Assembly (NCBI GenBank): GCA_903820085.1
Contig: CAIJGA010000005.1
Span: 96,180-160,179, forward strand
DNA from: an uncultured Chlorobiaceae bacterium
GTDB lineage: Bacteria; Bacteroidota; Chlorobiia; Chlorobiales; Chlorobiaceae
Direction: 5' to 3'
Length of the DNA stretch: 64,000 nt
The notes under the pieces are model-generated. The model was given only the letters and a program-made list of their open reading frames with translations. It had not been told where the DNA came from and searched no databases. Below, piece after piece: positions 63,146 through 64,000 of the stretch. How positions within the stretch are numbered: position 1 is the first letter of the stretch; each line of letters begins with the position of its first letter. A program made the translations under genes and the position numbers.

Positions 63146-63861
63146 CTTTCAGGATTGAATAATACAAAGTATTCCCTAAAGAGAGAGATGTTTGCTTTTA
63201 TTGGAATCGGCAAAGCTGTTTTTTGCGCAAAATACATCTTATTATCGGGGGCTTGTTCGCCATTTTTGATAATCCGAATGTGCTGATTTAAGGGAAGATT
63301 GCACCATTCGCGGAACAACACCCTATGATTGGTCATGTTCACTTTTACTTGATGGTACGTTTAAATGGTAGTTAACAGAGATTTCTAACAAAAATCAAAG
63401 GAGGGCTATTATCCTGTCAACAGGCCAAATCGGACCTGGAATCGCTTGGGTACACTGTGACGACGAGGCTGAGCAATTCCGCCAACCTGGCTAATGCCGC
63501 CCAGAACCCCGGGTGAGAAGAATTGACTTTACCTATTAATGAAGAATAATACGTCATTCTTGCAACATCTCCGCGCAACCACCTGCCGCAGCACAATTAG
63601 CCCGCAGAAGACCGCTTTGCCGCACGGGCGGGGCAAGCCCGGGTACAGCCATCCACAACAAGAGTGAAGTGAAATTCGCTAAATTGGTAATGAAATATAT
63701 GTTTTAGCACTATTTCGGTAGTTGTTTAGCTTTATTTTAATTATTCTTTATGAGTAATAAAATGATAATATTGAGGTGCGCTGCCGGCAAGGGAGCGGAC
63801 CCTTTTGACCAGAGTGTAATGATGCGAGTTTACATTGTTATCTGGATCTAATTATGCATAC
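63146..63861. other. Gene-poor stretch before an IS end
   Basis: About 715 bp with no intact gene. 63433-63516 reads as a decayed receiver domain end. 63650-63850 is A/T-rich (ATTTTAATTATTCTTTATG). The GC-richer part at 63590-63660 has no feature I recognise. Confidence 0.4.
63433..63516 (+). pseudogene. Receiver-domain fragment
   Basis: The frame reads DLESLGYTVTTRLSNSANLA + NAAQNPG and stops. 'LExLGYTVTTRxSxxxAL' is a common phrase of hybrid-kinase receiver domains. No start, no phospho-Asp, no continuation: a remnant at most. Confidence 0.3.
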
Positions 63862-64000
63862 TGAAGTGGACCCCAACCGGTAGACAAAAAGTGGCTTAGT
63901 TTAAGTTACTAACCTGACCTGTTTATGCAGCGGAAAGGCGCTGCCCCTCTTTTACCGTTAACTCTTCTGTCGGCTTATTCTTCTTGCTGTATTTGTCAAC
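63862..64000 (-). mobile_element. End of an IS3-like insertion sequence
   Basis: TGAAGTGGACCCCAACCGGT (63862-63881) followed by AGACA has the form of IS3-family terminal repeats (TG... CCCC ... GGACA). A minus-strand frame running in from beyond the window stops at 63923, 60 bp inside that end, as expected for a transposase C-terminus. The other end and target duplication are off-window. Confidence 0.5.
63923..64000 (-). CDS. Transposase C-terminus (partial)
   Basis: 25 residues (VDKYSKKNKPTEELTVKEGQ, then RLSAA) and a stop; the frame continues past the window end. The assignment to a transposase rests on its position within the IS-like end. Confidence 0.35.
   Translation of the reverse strand, partial: VDKYSKKNKPTEELTVKEGQRLSAA

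Overview
The window reads as chromosomal DNA of a green sulfur bacterium (Chlorobiaceae, Chlorobium type). It carries bchX, bchC and bchF for bacteriochlorophyll, crtQ and crtB for carotenoids, a chlorosome-type 2Fe-2S protein, a type III glutamine synthetase, and bshB for (N-methyl)bacillithiol. It also has a complete assimilatory sulfate reduction and sulfate uptake block (28.0-38.3 kb). Most green sulfur bacteria lack this block; it has been reported in sulfate-assimilating, Fe(II)-oxidising relatives such as Chlorobium ferrooxidans. The species assignment is inference.

Layout. 0-3.5 kb: end of typA, then the bchF-bchC-bchX operon (minus strand). 3.6-8.7 kb: a peptide-type binding lipoprotein, a cytoplasmic papain-like protease, a pentapeptide-repeat protein and PstS. 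8.9-16.4 kb: a porin, bshB, dut, a 27-residue-repeat protein, a three-gene radical SAM/transferase operon and crtQ. 16.8-22.7 kb: an Lrp-type regulator, glnN, coaX, aroB and aroK. 23-28 kb: membrane and outer-membrane proteins, a tRNA-Cys and gene fragments. 28-34.1 kb (plus): sulfite reductase, cysH, cysD, cysNC and two siroheme genes. 34.1-38.3 kb (minus): cysA, cysW, cysT and sbp. 38.4-56.4 kb: rimO-tgt, a transglutaminase/alpha-E/ATP-grasp trio, an epimerase, a hybrid histidine kinase, lysS, crtB, hflX-ybeY, the chlorosome-type protein and trmH. 56.5-62.5 kb: a phosphoesterase and a YbhGFSR-type ABC exporter. The window ends in the terminus of an IS3-like element.

The most interesting content is a two-layer control system for sulfur genes. 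Three promoters (upstream of the porin at 24.1 kb, of the sulfite reductase operon at 28.0 kb, and of sbp at 38.0 kb) share a 16-bp palindrome TACC-N8-GGTA. In each it lies exactly 16 bp upstream of a TTGGA(T/A/G) -35 box, with a 17-bp spacer to a YTTTAT -10 box. At two of the three, the -10 is followed after exactly 28 nt by an ATG opening a short leader peptide (35 and 32 residues) with three consecutive Cys codons, then an intrinsic terminator before the structural gene. At each, a segment spanning the leader stop codon can pair with the 5' side of the terminator. This is the layout of a cysteine-responsive transcription attenuator. The third promoter also has TGC TGT TGT just after its -10, in a frame overlapping the sulfite reductase start. 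A tRNA-Cys(GCA) lies just downstream of the first attenuated gene. The inferred logic is that a DNA-binding regulator and Cys-tRNA supply together set sulfate uptake and reduction.
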